From: JAJRTE01 sp964418585
GTDB lineage: Bacteria; Myxococcota_A; UBA796; JAJRTE01
Assembly (NCBI GenBank): GCA_964418585.1
Contig: CAYQMG010000067.1
Location: forward strand, 39,077-103,076
Reading direction: 5' to 3'
Length of the DNA: 64,000 nucleotides
Numbering within the stretch: the stretch's first letter is position 1; each line of letters begins with the position of its first letter. The notes beneath the pieces were generated by a model. It saw nothing but the letters and a program-made list of their open reading frames with translations, made no database searches and was not told the origin of the DNA. Shown one piece after another: positions 49,983 to 59,294 of the stretch. Position numbers and translations under genes: made by a program.

Positions 49983-52939
49983 TGGGGGATGACAAGGAAC
50001 ACGCCGACGGCCTCACGTCCGTTCCCGAAGATGAGGTGGACTACGACAAGCCCGAGTTGAATGCTCGCGTGGTCCGGAGTCTTACCCTCTACTTCGAGCA
50101 TCGGTTTGGTGCCGCGGCCTTGGAGAAAGTCTTTCGAGAGACCGGCCTCGATCCTCGAGCGCTCGAGTCCGAGCACAACTGGGTGGCCATGGCGTACCGG
50201 GACAAGCTGCTGCGAGCCATGACCGAGTATGCCAAGGACCCAAAGTTTGCCTATTATGCCGGGTGTTATACGACCAACCGGGAGGTGATTGGGGTTGGGC
50301 ATGCGATTCTGGCGAGCTTCAGCACGCCGAAAGCGCTGTACAAGAAACTTCTGGACCTGGCCCCCCATTACAACCGGGTGGGGAAATTCACGATTCTCGA
50401 GCTGACGGACGTGTCGCTGACGTGCTTGTACGAGCCGATTTCGAACGACTACGTGGATGACGAGTACGGGGCGGCGTTTCGGCTGGGGCAATTGGTCGCG
50501 TGGCCGCGGTTGTGCGGATTGCCGGACGCGCAGGCGGAGGAGAAGCTTCTCGAGATCGATGGTCGAAAGGTTTTTCAGTACGTGTTCCGGTGGGAGAAGC
50601 CCCGGCGGGTGCTGGATCCGCTGTTTGGTGCGTTGTTGGGCATCCTGTGCGGTGTGGTGGCGGTGGCGCTGGACTTTCCGGACGTGACGTCACTGTCGCC
50701 GCAGGCGTTGGACGTGGTTCGGGTGGTGGGATTTGGCGGTATCGGGTTTGTCCTGGGGTGGCAGTGGCGGAGCTTCAAGCGACTTCAAGCGTTGCAGGAG
50801 ACGGTATCGAAGCAGCAGGATGGGATGTACCGTGTGGACAAGGCCCTGCTGAGGAAGTACCACGATCTGCACGATGCGACGCAGAAGATCAAGGAACTCA
50901 ACGCATCCCTGGCCCAGAAGGTGGCGGATCTCGAGGCTGCGAACAGGCAGCTCGAGGAGGCGAAGCGTGAGGTTGAAGGTTTCAACGAGACACTGAAGGA
51001 GAAGGTTGACGAGAAGACTGCGGAACTGAAGCAGCAGGCCCAGGAACTCCGGATCGCCTACGATCAGCTTCGGGAGCTGGACACGGCGAAGACGCAGTTT
51101 TTCGAGAAGATCAACCACGAGCTTCGGACGCCGTTGCAACTGCTGGACTCTGCAACGCATACATTGCTGACCGATCCGGAGTTCAACTTGCCGCCGCACC
51201 ATCGGCATCTGGTGCAGACCATGCGGCAGAACACGCGGCGCTTGCTCAAGCTTATCAACGAATTGCTCGACCTGGCCCGAATCGATGCGGGGAAAATGCG
51301 GTTGAGCTACGAGGAGACGAACCTCAACGAACTCCTGGAGCAGATTGCGGCCGACGTGCGCAACGTGGTGGAGAAGCACGGGCTCAAGCTGGTGACGAGT
51401 CTGGTACCGAATCCGCCTTCGGTGTGGGTGGACCGGGTGAAGCTCGAGTCGTGCATTCTGAACCTGCTGTACAATGCGGTGAAGTTCACGCCGCAGGGGG
51501 GGCGGATCGAGCTGAGCACGCACGCGACCGACACCCATTTTCTGATTCACGTGCAGGACAACGGTCCAGGGATCGATCCGGACGAACTCCCAAACATTTT
51601 CGACCGGTTTGCCGATGCAGGGAACGAGGTGGCACGGGGTCATGCGGGGACTGGTCTTGGGCTCTCGATCGTGAAGGAGGTGGTGCAACTTCACAACGGC
51701 CGTGTGGAGGTGGAGAGCATGGTGGGGGTGGGGACCATTTTCACGGTATGCCTGCCGGTGGGGAAGGCAACCATTCGTCCGGACCGGCAGGAACGGCGAC
51801 GCAAGCATGCGCCGGTTCCCATCGAGCGCCGTCGGGACGATGCGGACGGCGTGGCGATCAACAACGCGATTGCCAATCCGCACGAAATCAACATGGCCGA
51901 CTTCGAGGGGCTCAAGCTGGAGCACGTGATGGAACCGTCGCCTCATGTGGAGGGGCGCCCCACGGTGCTGATCGTGGACGACGAACCCAGCGTTCTGTAT
52001 GTCCTGTTTGTGCAACTGCGGCGAAACTACAACGTCATCACGGCCTCGAGCCGTCTCGAGGCCCTGGCCAAGGTGCGGGCTCATCTCCCGGACCTGGTGA
52101 TTTCAGACGTGGTCATGCGCGACAAGGAGGCAGGCAATCGGCTGTGTGCCGAACTGAAAGCCGATCCGCGCACGGCCGGGATTCCGGTCATCCTGATGTC
52201 GGCCCGTACCGAGGACGGGGTGATGGGTCAGGGCTTCGACGTGGGTGCCGACGACTACCTGACCAAGCCGTTCACGATTCACGAGTTGCATGCTCGAACC
52301 TCGCATGTCATCGAAAAGGTCCAGTTGCTCAGGCAGTTGAAGCAGGCCAATCAGGAGTTGACCGAGAAGAACGCCCAGATCGAGCGTCTGGCCAACACGG
52401 ACATCCTCACCCAGCTCTACAACCGCTCCTACCTCAGTCGGCATGCTCCGCTCCTGTTCGACGAGGCCAGGGAGCAGGGGTCCGCCCTCGCATGCTTGAT
52501 GCTGGACATCGACCACTTCAAGAAGTTCAATACCGACTACACCCATTCCGGGGGAGACGCGGTCCTGCGAGGTATGGGGCGGTTGCTCCGCGAGTGGTTC
52601 GACGATCTCGGCGTGGTCGCGCGATACGGTGGTGAGGAGTTCGTTGCTCTGGTGCCTGGTTACGATCTGGAAGCGGCCACGGACCTGGCGAATGCGTTCC
52701 TGGACGCGGTCAGGCAGACGGACTTCGATCTGGGCGACGGACTGATCAAGCGTATCACGGCGAGTATCGGGGTCGCCTCGTATCCGGAATGCGATGTCTC
52801 CGACTGGGAGGCGTTGGTGCAGGTCGCGGACGAGTCGCTCTTCGCTGCCAAGGTGACCCGGGACACGGTCGTCGCCGCCACGCCTTCCAGCCCTTCTCCG
52901 GAGCAGGAGGAGGAGGCGCCTCCCATGCAGGGTGCCTAG
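49982..52939 (+). CDS. Hybrid histidine kinase-receiver-diguanylate cyclase
   Basis: A 985-residue signalling protein. Residues 22-205 are a sensor-like domain ending RLGQLVAWPRLCGLPDA and VFQYVFRW, the pattern found in V4R/heme-associated sensor domains of other cyclases (resemblance only). Two membrane helices lie at about 212-230 and 243-261, then a coiled coil (295-365). The kinase core has His379 in KINHELRTPLQ, the N box NLLYNAVKFTPQGG, and the G boxes DNGPGID and GTGLGL. A receiver carries the acceptor Asp709 (VISDVVM). The GGDEF domain keeps DILTQLYNR and GGEEF (883-887), so it should make c-di-GMP. It closes the operon and is the likely source of c-di-GMP for the PgaC-like synthase (inference). 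Confidence 0.92.
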   Translation: MGDDKEHADGLTSVPEDEVDYDKPELNARVVRSLTLYFEHRFGAAALEKVFRETGLDPRALESEHNWVAMAYRDKLLRAMTEYAKDPKFAYYAGCYTTNREVIGVGHAILASFSTPKALYKKLLDLAPHYNRVGKFTILELTDVSLTCLYEPISNDYVDDEYGAAFRLGQLVAWPRLCGLPDAQAEEKLLEIDGRKVFQYVFRWEKPRRVLDPLFGALLGILCGVVAVALDFPDVTSLSPQALDVVRVVGFGGIGFVLGWQWRSFKRLQALQETVSKQQDGMYRVDKALLRKYHDLHDATQKIKELNASLAQKVADLEAANRQLEEAKREVEGFNETLKEKVDEKTAELKQQAQELRIAYDQLRELDTAKTQFFEKINHELRTPLQLLDSATHTLLTDPEFNLPPHHRHLVQTMRQNTRRLLKLINELLDLARIDAGKMRLSYEETNLNELLEQIAADVRNVVEKHGLKLVTSLVPNPPSVWVDRVKLESCILNLLYNAVKFTPQGGRIELSTHATDTHFLIHVQDNGPGIDPDELPNIFDRFADAGNEVARGHAGTGLGLSIVKEVVQLHNGRVEVESMVGVGTIFTVCLPVGKATIRPDRQERRRKHAPVPIERRRDDADGVAINNAIANPHEINMADFEGLKLEHVMEPSPHVEGRPTVLIVDDEPSVLYVLFVQLRRNYNVITASSRLEALAKVRAHLPDLVISDVVMRDKEAGNRLCAELKADPRTAGIPVILMSARTEDGVMGQGFDVGADDYLTKPFTIHELHARTSHVIEKVQLLRQLKQANQELTEKNAQIERLANTDILTQLYNRSYLSRHAPLLFDEAREQGSALACLMLDIDHFKKFNTDYTHSGGDAVLRGMGRLLREWFDDLGVVARYGGEEFVALVPGYDLEAATDLANAFLDAVRQTDFDLGDGLIKRITASIGVASYPECDVSDWEALVQVADESLFAAKVTRDTVVAATPSSPSPEQEEEAPPMQGA

Positions 52940-53235
52940 CCTGGCCCACAGCCCTGACGCGGCCAGAGGGAACCGACTGGAATTCCCGGACAGTACAGTG
53001 CGCTCATCGGCCTTGAACAGGGGGCTGAAAGTTTCGGTTGCGTGGCAGGCGCAAAAAGCAGGATGTATTTCCTCTCCGTGGCTCAGTCTGTGCAGAAACC
53101 GAGCCTTCGTTCCAACGCTGAACTCCAGGACGAGAGTTTTTTGGGGCACTCCTCGTGGTCCTGGGTGTGCTGCCTGTGTCGGTGCTCGCGCACCGGTGCG
53201 TGACGGAAACCGGCCGGTCGTGCCCGATAGGGTCG
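52940..53235. other. 296-base gap between convergent genes
   Basis: No gene and no clear terminator hairpin with a T run seen. Confidence 0.4.
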
Positions 53236-54330
53236 TCAGTGTGTGCGGGCTCGTCGCTCGTTGACCTTGCGCACGATCACGTTTGCAACCCAGGTGGAGA
53301 CCAGGTAGGAGGCCGCCCCTATGCCGGTCAGAAAAGCAGCGTCCCTGGCGCCCCGCTCCTCGTAGGTCCAGGGTACGGGCAGCCCGTGGTCCAGACCCAG
53401 CTTGCGCAGGTCTCCGGCGAAGTAGACCGTGAGCCCGGTCGTGGCCGCCACCGCCGTTCCTGCGGCGACAGTGCCCCAGGGGCGATCGTAGGTGACCGTG
53501 CTCCAGATGCCCGGAACCGGGATCAGGTCGACCTTGAGAGTGGCCCACAAGGAGTGGTCCCCGGCGGGTTCCTGGCGTTCCCCGGAAGGACCAGCTTCGG
53601 TGCCGCCCCCGTCCGGTTCTTCGGCCGGCTCGAGGTTGGATTGTGTCGGTGCGTCCGCGTCGGGCCAGGCGGGGACTGCTTCGGGTCCAGCTTCCTCTCC
53701 GACAGATTCGCCTAGCAATAGTCGGGCACAGCGCTCCAGAGATTCGCTCTCCTCCTCCAGACTCGAGAACGCAGCGGATGCCTGGGTCACCTCCCCTGGG
53801 CCCACCGGGTGCAGCGACGCCAGGAGCGCCAGGCCCGTGGCGGTGGTTCGAATGGCCCCGGTCAGGATCCGGCCGGCATCCAGAGTCTCCGCCACCTCCC
53901 GGAGGCAGGATACATCAGCACACGCCTGGATCCGGGTCTGGATTTCTGGAGAGAGGTCGTTTGACAGAACCGGCTCGACCATTTCCCGGGAAAGGTCCCG
54001 GCACAACGTCTCCTCCACTCGAGCCACGGCATCGAGGGGAACGCCTTCCCCTTTGAACGGGACGCACAGCACGTAGGCGTCCGTCGCATGCAGGAATGTC
54101 TCCCTCGAGATGGACTGAATCTGAACGATGTCCATCATGGGCAATGCCAGGTCTCCGCTGGGGGTCTCGAGCACCAGGTGTTCGCCGTCGCTGCCCGTGA
54201 CCACGCCGCTGTAGGTGGTACCGTCGGCGAGCACGACCTGGCGATACTCGGCCCCGTGCGCGGTCCGCCCGGGGGCTGCGGCGAGTAGAAGCAGCAATGG
54301 AAGGAAGCCCAACCAGTACGAGCGTTTCAT
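53236..54330 (-). CDS. Exported protein with SH3-like domain and C-terminal membrane segments
   Basis: A 364-residue protein. The signal peptide is MKRSYWLGFLPLLLLLAAAP, cleaved near AHGA. A short SH3-like strand set (RQVVLADGTTYSGVVTGSDG) follows. A middle region has a repeat of Cys pairs and a pattern RILTGAIRTTATGLALLASL, as in myxobacterial proteins that also sense or total peptide levels. An acidic, Pro/Glu-rich linker (about 215-260) is followed by two hydrophobic segments. The start ATG at 54330 has GGAGCGACAG. No function is assigned. It has its own promoter 107 to 135 bases upstream. Confidence 0.6.
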   Translation of the reverse strand: MKRSYWLGFLPLLLLLAAAPGRTAHGAEYRQVVLADGTTYSGVVTGSDGEHLVLETPSGDLALPMMDIVQIQSISRETFLHATDAYVLCVPFKGEGVPLDAVARVEETLCRDLSREMVEPVLSNDLSPEIQTRIQACADVSCLREVAETLDAGRILTGAIRTTATGLALLASLHPVGPGEVTQASAAFSSLEEESESLERCARLLLGESVGEEAGPEAVPAWPDADAPTQSNLEPAEEPDGGGTEAGPSGERQEPAGDHSLWATLKVDLIPVPGIWSTVTYDRPWGTVAAGTAVAATTGLTVYFAGDLRKLGLDHGLPVPWTYEERGARDAAFLTGIGAASYLVSTWVANVIVRKVNERRARTH

Positions 54331-54436
54331 CTGTCGCTCCTCGACCGACTCCGCACCGGGCCGCGCAGGCCGCGTTTTCGGGGCCGCCGACATTGTCCCC
54401 TGTCCCGGTGGAACCGGGGGTGCTCGTGATGTCAAC

Positions 54437-54465
54437 CTTGTACCACCCGAGTGCTGGGATGTCAA
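54437..54465 (-). promoter_or_regulatory. Promoter for the SH3-like exported protein
   Basis: On the minus strand TTGACA (54465-54460), a 17-base spacer and TACAAG (54442-54437). A second TTGACA at 54435-54430 lacks a -10. Confidence 0.45.
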
Positions 54466-54598
54466 CGGGCTGACTCCGGGCCAAACCTGGTGCAGGAGGG
54501 GTGGATGGGGGGGCGACGGGGGGATGTTCCCGTGGTGTGGAACTGGAACCGGGGCGCAGGTTCGGCCGTGTCGGCTGGCCGCGTTCTGGTCCGGGTGC

Positions 54599-57559
54599 TC
54601 AGGGCGGTGGAGAAGCGTCAATCGAGATCGGGTCCGCGTGTTCATCGGAAACGGGGGCGTTCCCCCCGGCCTGGTCCCCGGTTTCCGTGGCCGGAGGGGC
54701 GGGTTCAGTGGGCGTGTCGGGTTGTTCGGGCCGGGGCGTGGAGACCAGCTTGCTCGGGGCCCCCGGGGTGTCCTGGACAGGCGCAGGCTCGAGCGACTCC
54801 GGGTCCGGTCGGTCCGCATCGGGCGGTGCAGGTGGTTTCGGCGTGTCCCGGGTGGTGGCTGAGGAGGGCGCGGTCGCGTCAGTGGGGCGAGGTGTCTGCG
54901 GTTCCACCCTGGGCGGCGCCTTGGGGGAGGGCGTGGCCTCAACCGACGGAGCGGAGGGGGCTGAAGCCGGTTGTGCGCCGGAATGTTGTGGCAACGGTGT
55001 CGGCTCCTGCCTGGGACCGGGCGTGGTGGATTCCGCGGGGGCGGGCGTCGTGGATAGCGGCTGGACGTGTGAGTTCTTTTCCAGGGTGGGACTTGTCGGA
55101 CTCGGCGTCTTGATGGGCGTGGCAGCGGTGGGCAGGGGGGTCGCCACCGGTCTGGAAGGAGTTGGATAGGGCGAGCCCGTGGGGCGGACGGGGGCGGTCT
55201 CGGGAAGTTCTTTCGTCGCAGGGACCGGAGTCGGCCTTGCCGGTGTGGCGTCAGGAGGTTCAGCATGTCGCACCGGTTCCTCGAGCGTGGGGATCTGCTG
55301 TGGCGGCGTGGGAGTTTGTTGTGGCGACATTTCCGGAGCCGGCATTGGGGTGGACGCGGGGCGTTCGGGAGCGGGCGTCGGGGTTGGGGGTGTCGGCGCC
55401 GCGGGGGCCGAAGTGGGCGTGTCCGCGGGCTCGAGGCTTTCCCCCGGTCCGGGCGAGGGGGTGACCGGAGTGGCGGCCGTGGGAGTGTCTGCGGCCGTGG
55501 TGGATGTCTCGGTGCCGCACTGGTCCTCGAGGCAGAATACGGCCATGCGGAGTGGCCATGGGCGTGGTTCCGGGATGAGTCTGGGGAAGTACATGGAGGG
55601 CACCCACGGCATGCCGTTTCGGAATGGGATCATGTCCTCCGCGTCGCCGGTCCGGTCGTGTTCGATGATTTCGAGCAACGGAGGTCCCAGGGATGCCTCG
55701 AGTTGGCTCGTGATTCGTTCGTAAAGTTCCTTGCCCCAACGGGGTTCCTTGAGGAAGCAGCCGAGTTCGTGGACCACCACGTAGCGGTATCCGCGTTTCC
55801 TGACCTCGTCGAAATCTTTTTGGGTGTACTCGGTGAGCACGTAGGGCATGAGGCTGACGTGGCGCATGGCCTGGGCGAAGGTGTTGGTGGAGAGGGTGTC
55901 GGGCATGGAGAGCCACTGGAGAAAGGCGGTGACCTTGGACGGATTTCGGTCGAACCGGAGCACGGGGGGAAGTGCTCCAGGAGTGGCCCAACTTCCGTCG
56001 CCTCCGCCGAAGACCTTTTTCCCGTGGAAGGTCTGGTAGTAGCTCATCAAGTTCTGTTGCTGTTGATGGGGCAACTCGAAGATGCCGATCCGTCCCCGTT
56101 CCTTGGCCAGGGAACGATACCACTCGGGCACGGCCACAGAGCTTGTGTGGAGGGGGAGCAGGCGGTTCGAGCCGATACCCAGGTAGCGCATGGGGTCCAC
56201 GTGGAATTGCCCCAGGTAGAGAACGAGGACAACGGTTCCGAGCAGGAAGTTCAGCCATCGCCGCTTCTCCAGCCTGCGTGCGATGGCAGCCAGGTTGAGT
56301 CCCAGGAGGACGGTCATGGAGAAGACCACCATGGAGCCCATGCGGTAGGGGCCGAACAGTCGGCTCATGAACGGAACGTACTTGAAGGCGTACCAGTAGG
56401 GGAGTCGAACGAGGTATTCGCCGAAGATGTGAACATATTCGCCGTCGTATTTCAGATAAGGTCCCCAGGTGGACGTGTAGAACATCACGAAGAGGAGCAG
56501 CCAGAACCAGGTCTTGCGCCAGCGGAACAGGCCCAACACCACGGAGCCGAGCAGCATGATCACGGGGACCACCCGGGTTTGCAACGGGTTGGCCGCCCAG
56601 TCGATGGGCCAGGACGAGGTGAGGACTCGAGCCAGGCTCGCATGCAAGTTGGAGCGCGGGTCCCCCGGGCGGAGGTCGGCGTGTTCGAGCGCCTTGACGG
56701 ACGGGAAGTCTGCGAGCCAGGTCACTTCTGGGAGCGCGGGCGCGTTGGGGTCCTTGTAGTCACTGGAGATGTAGGGCCAGAGGAAGGGGAGCGCCAGGAA
56801 AACGGCCACCAGGGCTGCGAGCAGCAGCGGCCGCCAGGTTTCTCGAACGAGGGTCCTCCCACCGGTGTGCAAGGCCACCCCCAGACGCATCAGGGCGTAG
56901 ATGAAGACGAAAAGGCCGTAGAACCAGTAGAACACCGCGACGGCCGCAAAGGTGATCCCGGTGGTGACACCGAGCCAGAGCTTGCGCTCCTTGAGCAATC
57001 GATCGAAGCTGAGCGCGAAGAGTGGAATGAAACAGAGGATGGCCTGGCGGAGTCCGGACTGTTGCACCTCGAGAAAGACGAACACGTTGCAGGCCAGGGT
57101 CACACCTGCGATCAAGGCCGGTCCCATGCGCCGGGTGAGGTATCGGACATAGGCGTAGCCGGCCAGGGCGTTCGTGAGGAAGATGAGGAAGACCTTGACA
57201 TTGTAGTGGCCGGGATGACCGAAGATCAGGTCCAGCGGCAAGGAAATCGCATACAGGTCGGTGATGTTTCCGGTCTCCGGGTACCGGCCGAGCGAGACGA
57301 TGTGGAGGAAGCACTTGAACGGTTCGTGGGGAAACTTGAGTTCCAGCGCCAGGATCTCGAGTTTCATCCACCAGTATCGCCAGAGCCAGCCGCCCAGTTC
57401 CCCCCCTCCGAGGATACGGGGCTCGTCCTGGAGGTAGGCAGGGGCCACGAGTGCGCCGGCCATCAAGGTGTACAGGGCCAGAGGAATCCCCCACCGAACG
57501 AGACCCTCCCGAATGCTTTTTGCGCTTCCCACTGCCCGTTCCAAGGCTCCACCCGCCAC
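54599..57559 (-). CDS. Large multi-pass membrane protein with Pro/Thr-rich tail
   Basis: A protein of about 986 residues. The first two thirds (to about 680) have about 12 hydrophobic segments, an early LYTLMAGALVAPAYLQDEP loop and a long region with FGGGDGSWATPG, reminiscent of YfhO/GT-C type glycosyltransferases. The last 300 residues are low-complexity, dominated by Pro, Thr, Ala and Glu (TPTAATPVTPSP, PTPTPAPERP), and probably disordered and outside the membrane. The start is uncertain: a TTG at 57607 has a GGAG site, but a good promoter puts the RNA start downstream of it, so the GTG at 57559 is preferred. It is the next gene after cmr6 on the same strand. Confidence 0.65.
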   Translation of the reverse strand: MAGGALERAVGSAKSIREGLVRWGIPLALYTLMAGALVAPAYLQDEPRILGGGELGGWLWRYWWMKLEILALELKFPHEPFKCFLHIVSLGRYPETGNITDLYAISLPLDLIFGHPGHYNVKVFLIFLTNALAGYAYVRYLTRRMGPALIAGVTLACNVFVFLEVQQSGLRQAILCFIPLFALSFDRLLKERKLWLGVTTGITFAAVAVFYWFYGLFVFIYALMRLGVALHTGGRTLVRETWRPLLLAALVAVFLALPFLWPYISSDYKDPNAPALPEVTWLADFPSVKALEHADLRPGDPRSNLHASLARVLTSSWPIDWAANPLQTRVVPVIMLLGSVVLGLFRWRKTWFWLLLFVMFYTSTWGPYLKYDGEYVHIFGEYLVRLPYWYAFKYVPFMSRLFGPYRMGSMVVFSMTVLLGLNLAAIARRLEKRRWLNFLLGTVVLVLYLGQFHVDPMRYLGIGSNRLLPLHTSSVAVPEWYRSLAKERGRIGIFELPHQQQQNLMSYYQTFHGKKVFGGGDGSWATPGALPPVLRFDRNPSKVTAFLQWLSMPDTLSTNTFAQAMRHVSLMPYVLTEYTQKDFDEVRKRGYRYVVVHELGCFLKEPRWGKELYERITSQLEASLGPPLLEIIEHDRTGDAEDMIPFRNGMPWVPSMYFPRLIPEPRPWPLRMAVFCLEDQCGTETSTTAADTPTAATPVTPSPGPGESLEPADTPTSAPAAPTPPTPTPAPERPASTPMPAPEMSPQQTPTPPQQIPTLEEPVRHAEPPDATPARPTPVPATKELPETAPVRPTGSPYPTPSRPVATPLPTAATPIKTPSPTSPTLEKNSHVQPLSTTPAPAESTTPGPRQEPTPLPQHSGAQPASAPSAPSVEATPSPKAPPRVEPQTPRPTDATAPSSATTRDTPKPPAPPDADRPDPESLEPAPVQDTPGAPSKLVSTPRPEQPDTPTEPAPPATETGDQAGGNAPVSDEHADPISIDASPPP

Positions 57560-57609
57560 GGTTTCCGCTTTCCGCCTCCAGCCGAATACTTCTCGATGGA
57601 CTGCCAACC

Positions 57610-57638
57610 ATTGTCTCCGGCAGGGTGGCCTGTGTCAA
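57610..57638 (-). promoter_or_regulatory. Promoter for the Pro/Thr-tail membrane protein
   Basis: On the minus strand TTGACA (57638-57633), a 17-base spacer and GACAAT (57615-57610). It sits between the cmr6 stop and the membrane protein, so this gene can be expressed apart from the CRISPR operon. Confidence 0.55.
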
Positions 57639-57654
57639 CGGGCTTTCCTGTTTC

Positions 57655-57671
57655 CTCGCCGGCCTGGCGAG
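57655..57671 (-). terminator. Hairpin after cmr6
   Basis: CTCGCC and GGCGAG pair as a six-base stem with a five-base loop starting two bases after the cmr6 stop. No T run follows, so it would be a weak or factor-assisted terminator. Confidence 0.35.
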
Positions 57672-57673
57672 CC

Positions 57674-58897
57674 TCACCCCCCCTTGATCTCCGCGATCAG
57701 GGCCTCCCGCTCCTGGACACGCTTCCTTGTCTTGATTTTCTGGCGGATGATACGAATCGCCGTCTCCTGTTCGTCACCGGACAGGGCGGCGAGCTTGTCG
57801 AGCCAGTCCTTGCGGACCAGGGCCAGGCGCTGGGCCTGGGTCACCGGGGTGGATTCGCCGGGCAGGGTGACGGTCCTGTCCTCCATCCAGGCCCGGAAGG
57901 CCTGCACCACCTCGGACCGCGCACCCGCCTCGCGCCGCGGGTCGATCACCACCTTCCGGTGTTCGGTAGCAATCCGCCCGTATCCGGACGTGGTCTTGCC
58001 TCCGATGCCCCATTCATCCAGTGCGTCCAGGAGGAGACCCATGGCGAACCGGGTCCACGCCTCCGGGCCGGACAGGGCGACCAGGAACTCGGTCCCAGGC
58101 CTGACCGTGAGAAAGGTCACCGGGTTCGGATTGTCCCAGTCCCGCGGTCCGCCCCGGGCTCCCTGGGCATCGTAGTACTGCTTCTGGTGCACGGTGATGA
58201 CGTCCCTCAACCAGGGGGAAGGGGCCCCGGGCACCATGAGCGCGTCGTGGAACAGGATCGTGCCCCGGGTCGCCCCGACGGGCAAGGGACCGTGGTCTTG
58301 CTGCAGGGCCTGGAAGTACTTCTCGAGTTCGTCGGTGATGCGGGCGTCTGACGAGGCGTCAGGGGCTCCGAACAGGGTTCGGTGGACCTTTCCCGGTCCG
58401 TGCAGGATCTGACGCTTCTTCCAGGTGGGTCCCTGGTAGTCGGCTCGCTCCGGGCTTGGGTGGTCGGGTGCAAGCGGATGGATCGGCTCGCCCGTACCGT
58501 CCCGGTTCTGGTCCGGATCCGGCCCGAACACGGTGTCCACGTAGTGGTTCAGGAGCCCCTTGAGCGCCGTGCCCGGGATGACCGGAACGCCCCAGGTGTG
58601 GTGCACGGTGAGTCCCACCTCGGTGGGCGAGGCGTTCCCGTGGCCCAGCAGCAGCCGCGTGCGCAGGCGGACCTTGACCGCTCGAGACCCGTCGTCGGCC
58701 AACGAGCGCTGCCACCGGTCGAAGAACAGTGCGTAGTCCTCGGGCACCGCCACACGTTCCAGTTGGTCGAACCAGCCGTTCCGCTCATCGTCCGGGACCT
58801 TGCCCTCGCCGGACTTCACGGGCGCCCACATGTCGTAGGCCAGGCCCATGTGCTCGGGGCAGGCGCCTCTTACAAGTGCTCGCAGGCTATCGCGCAT
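57674..58897 (-). CDS. cmr6: Type III-B CRISPR effector subunit Cmr6
   Basis: A 407-residue RAMP protein, last of the Cmr operon. The family's conserved core is seen as PVIPGTALKGLLNHYVDTVFG, ILFHDALMVPG, and DALDEWGIGGKTTSGYGRI, the Gly-rich loop of RAMP folds. In the Cmr complex, Cmr6 (with Cmr1) sits at the 3' end of the crRNA backbone and contacts the target. The ATG at 58897 has AGGAGG upstream and overlaps the end of cmr5 by 11 bases. The C-terminal 90 residues form a charged helical extension. Confidence 0.9.
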   Translation of the reverse strand: MRDSLRALVRGACPEHMGLAYDMWAPVKSGEGKVPDDERNGWFDQLERVAVPEDYALFFDRWQRSLADDGSRAVKVRLRTRLLLGHGNASPTEVGLTVHHTWGVPVIPGTALKGLLNHYVDTVFGPDPDQNRDGTGEPIHPLAPDHPSPERADYQGPTWKKRQILHGPGKVHRTLFGAPDASSDARITDELEKYFQALQQDHGPLPVGATRGTILFHDALMVPGAPSPWLRDVITVHQKQYYDAQGARGGPRDWDNPNPVTFLTVRPGTEFLVALSGPEAWTRFAMGLLLDALDEWGIGGKTTSGYGRIATEHRKVVIDPRREAGARSEVVQAFRAWMEDRTVTLPGESTPVTQAQRLALVRKDWLDKLAALSGDEQETAIRIIRQKIKTRKRVQEREALIAEIKGG

Positions 58898-59285
58898 CGT
58901 GTGGGTCCTCCTTGCCAAGGCTCCTGGCCCGCACCGCACGCCTGAACCAGACGAGGAGCTTGAGGATCTCTCGAGTGGCCACCTGGTAGTCATCCAACGG
59001 GAGAGAACGCACGACTCGAGGGAGGTCCTTCCCGGAGCACCGTTCCAGGCCGGGGATGTTCGCTTCGGCCAGGTGGTCTGCCAGGCGCTCGACCGCCTTG
59101 CGCTCCCGTTCTCGCTCCAGGTAGGCCATGGTGGCTGCGAGTCCGTTCCGCATGATGTAGCTCCCGAGGCCGTTCACCGCGATCTTGTACTCATCGAGCC
59201 ACTCTTTCGGTACGTCTTCCACGGACTTGTAGGCATGGAGGGCTCGCTCCTGGTCTCTCGTCCGGATGGTCCTTGTTCCGTTCAT
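58887..59285 (-). CDS. cmr5: Type III-B CRISPR small subunit Cmr5
   Basis: A 132-residue all-helical protein. Helices with heptad-like residues (YIMRNGLAATMAYLERERER, then REILKLLVWFRRAVRARS) match Cmr5, the small subunit that stacks several times along the Cmr filament and binds target RNA. It sits between cmr4 and cmr6 as usual, nine bases after the cmr4 stop and overlapping the cmr6 start. Confidence 0.88.
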   Translation of the reverse strand: MNGTRTIRTRDQERALHAYKSVEDVPKEWLDEYKIAVNGLGSYIMRNGLAATMAYLERERERKAVERLADHLAEANIPGLERCSGKDLPRVVRSLPLDDYQVATREILKLLVWFRRAVRARSLGKEDPHDAR

Positions 59286-59294
59286 GCCAACCTC

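Noticed and set aside
55265..58351. Open frame of 1028 codons on the plus strand, opposite the Pro/Thr-tail membrane protein and cmr6
   Set aside because: It is a mirror of real minus-strand genes, a usual effect of high G+C. Its composition is Gly/Glu/His-rich with no domain, while the opposite strand carries clear membrane segments and the Cmr6 motifs.
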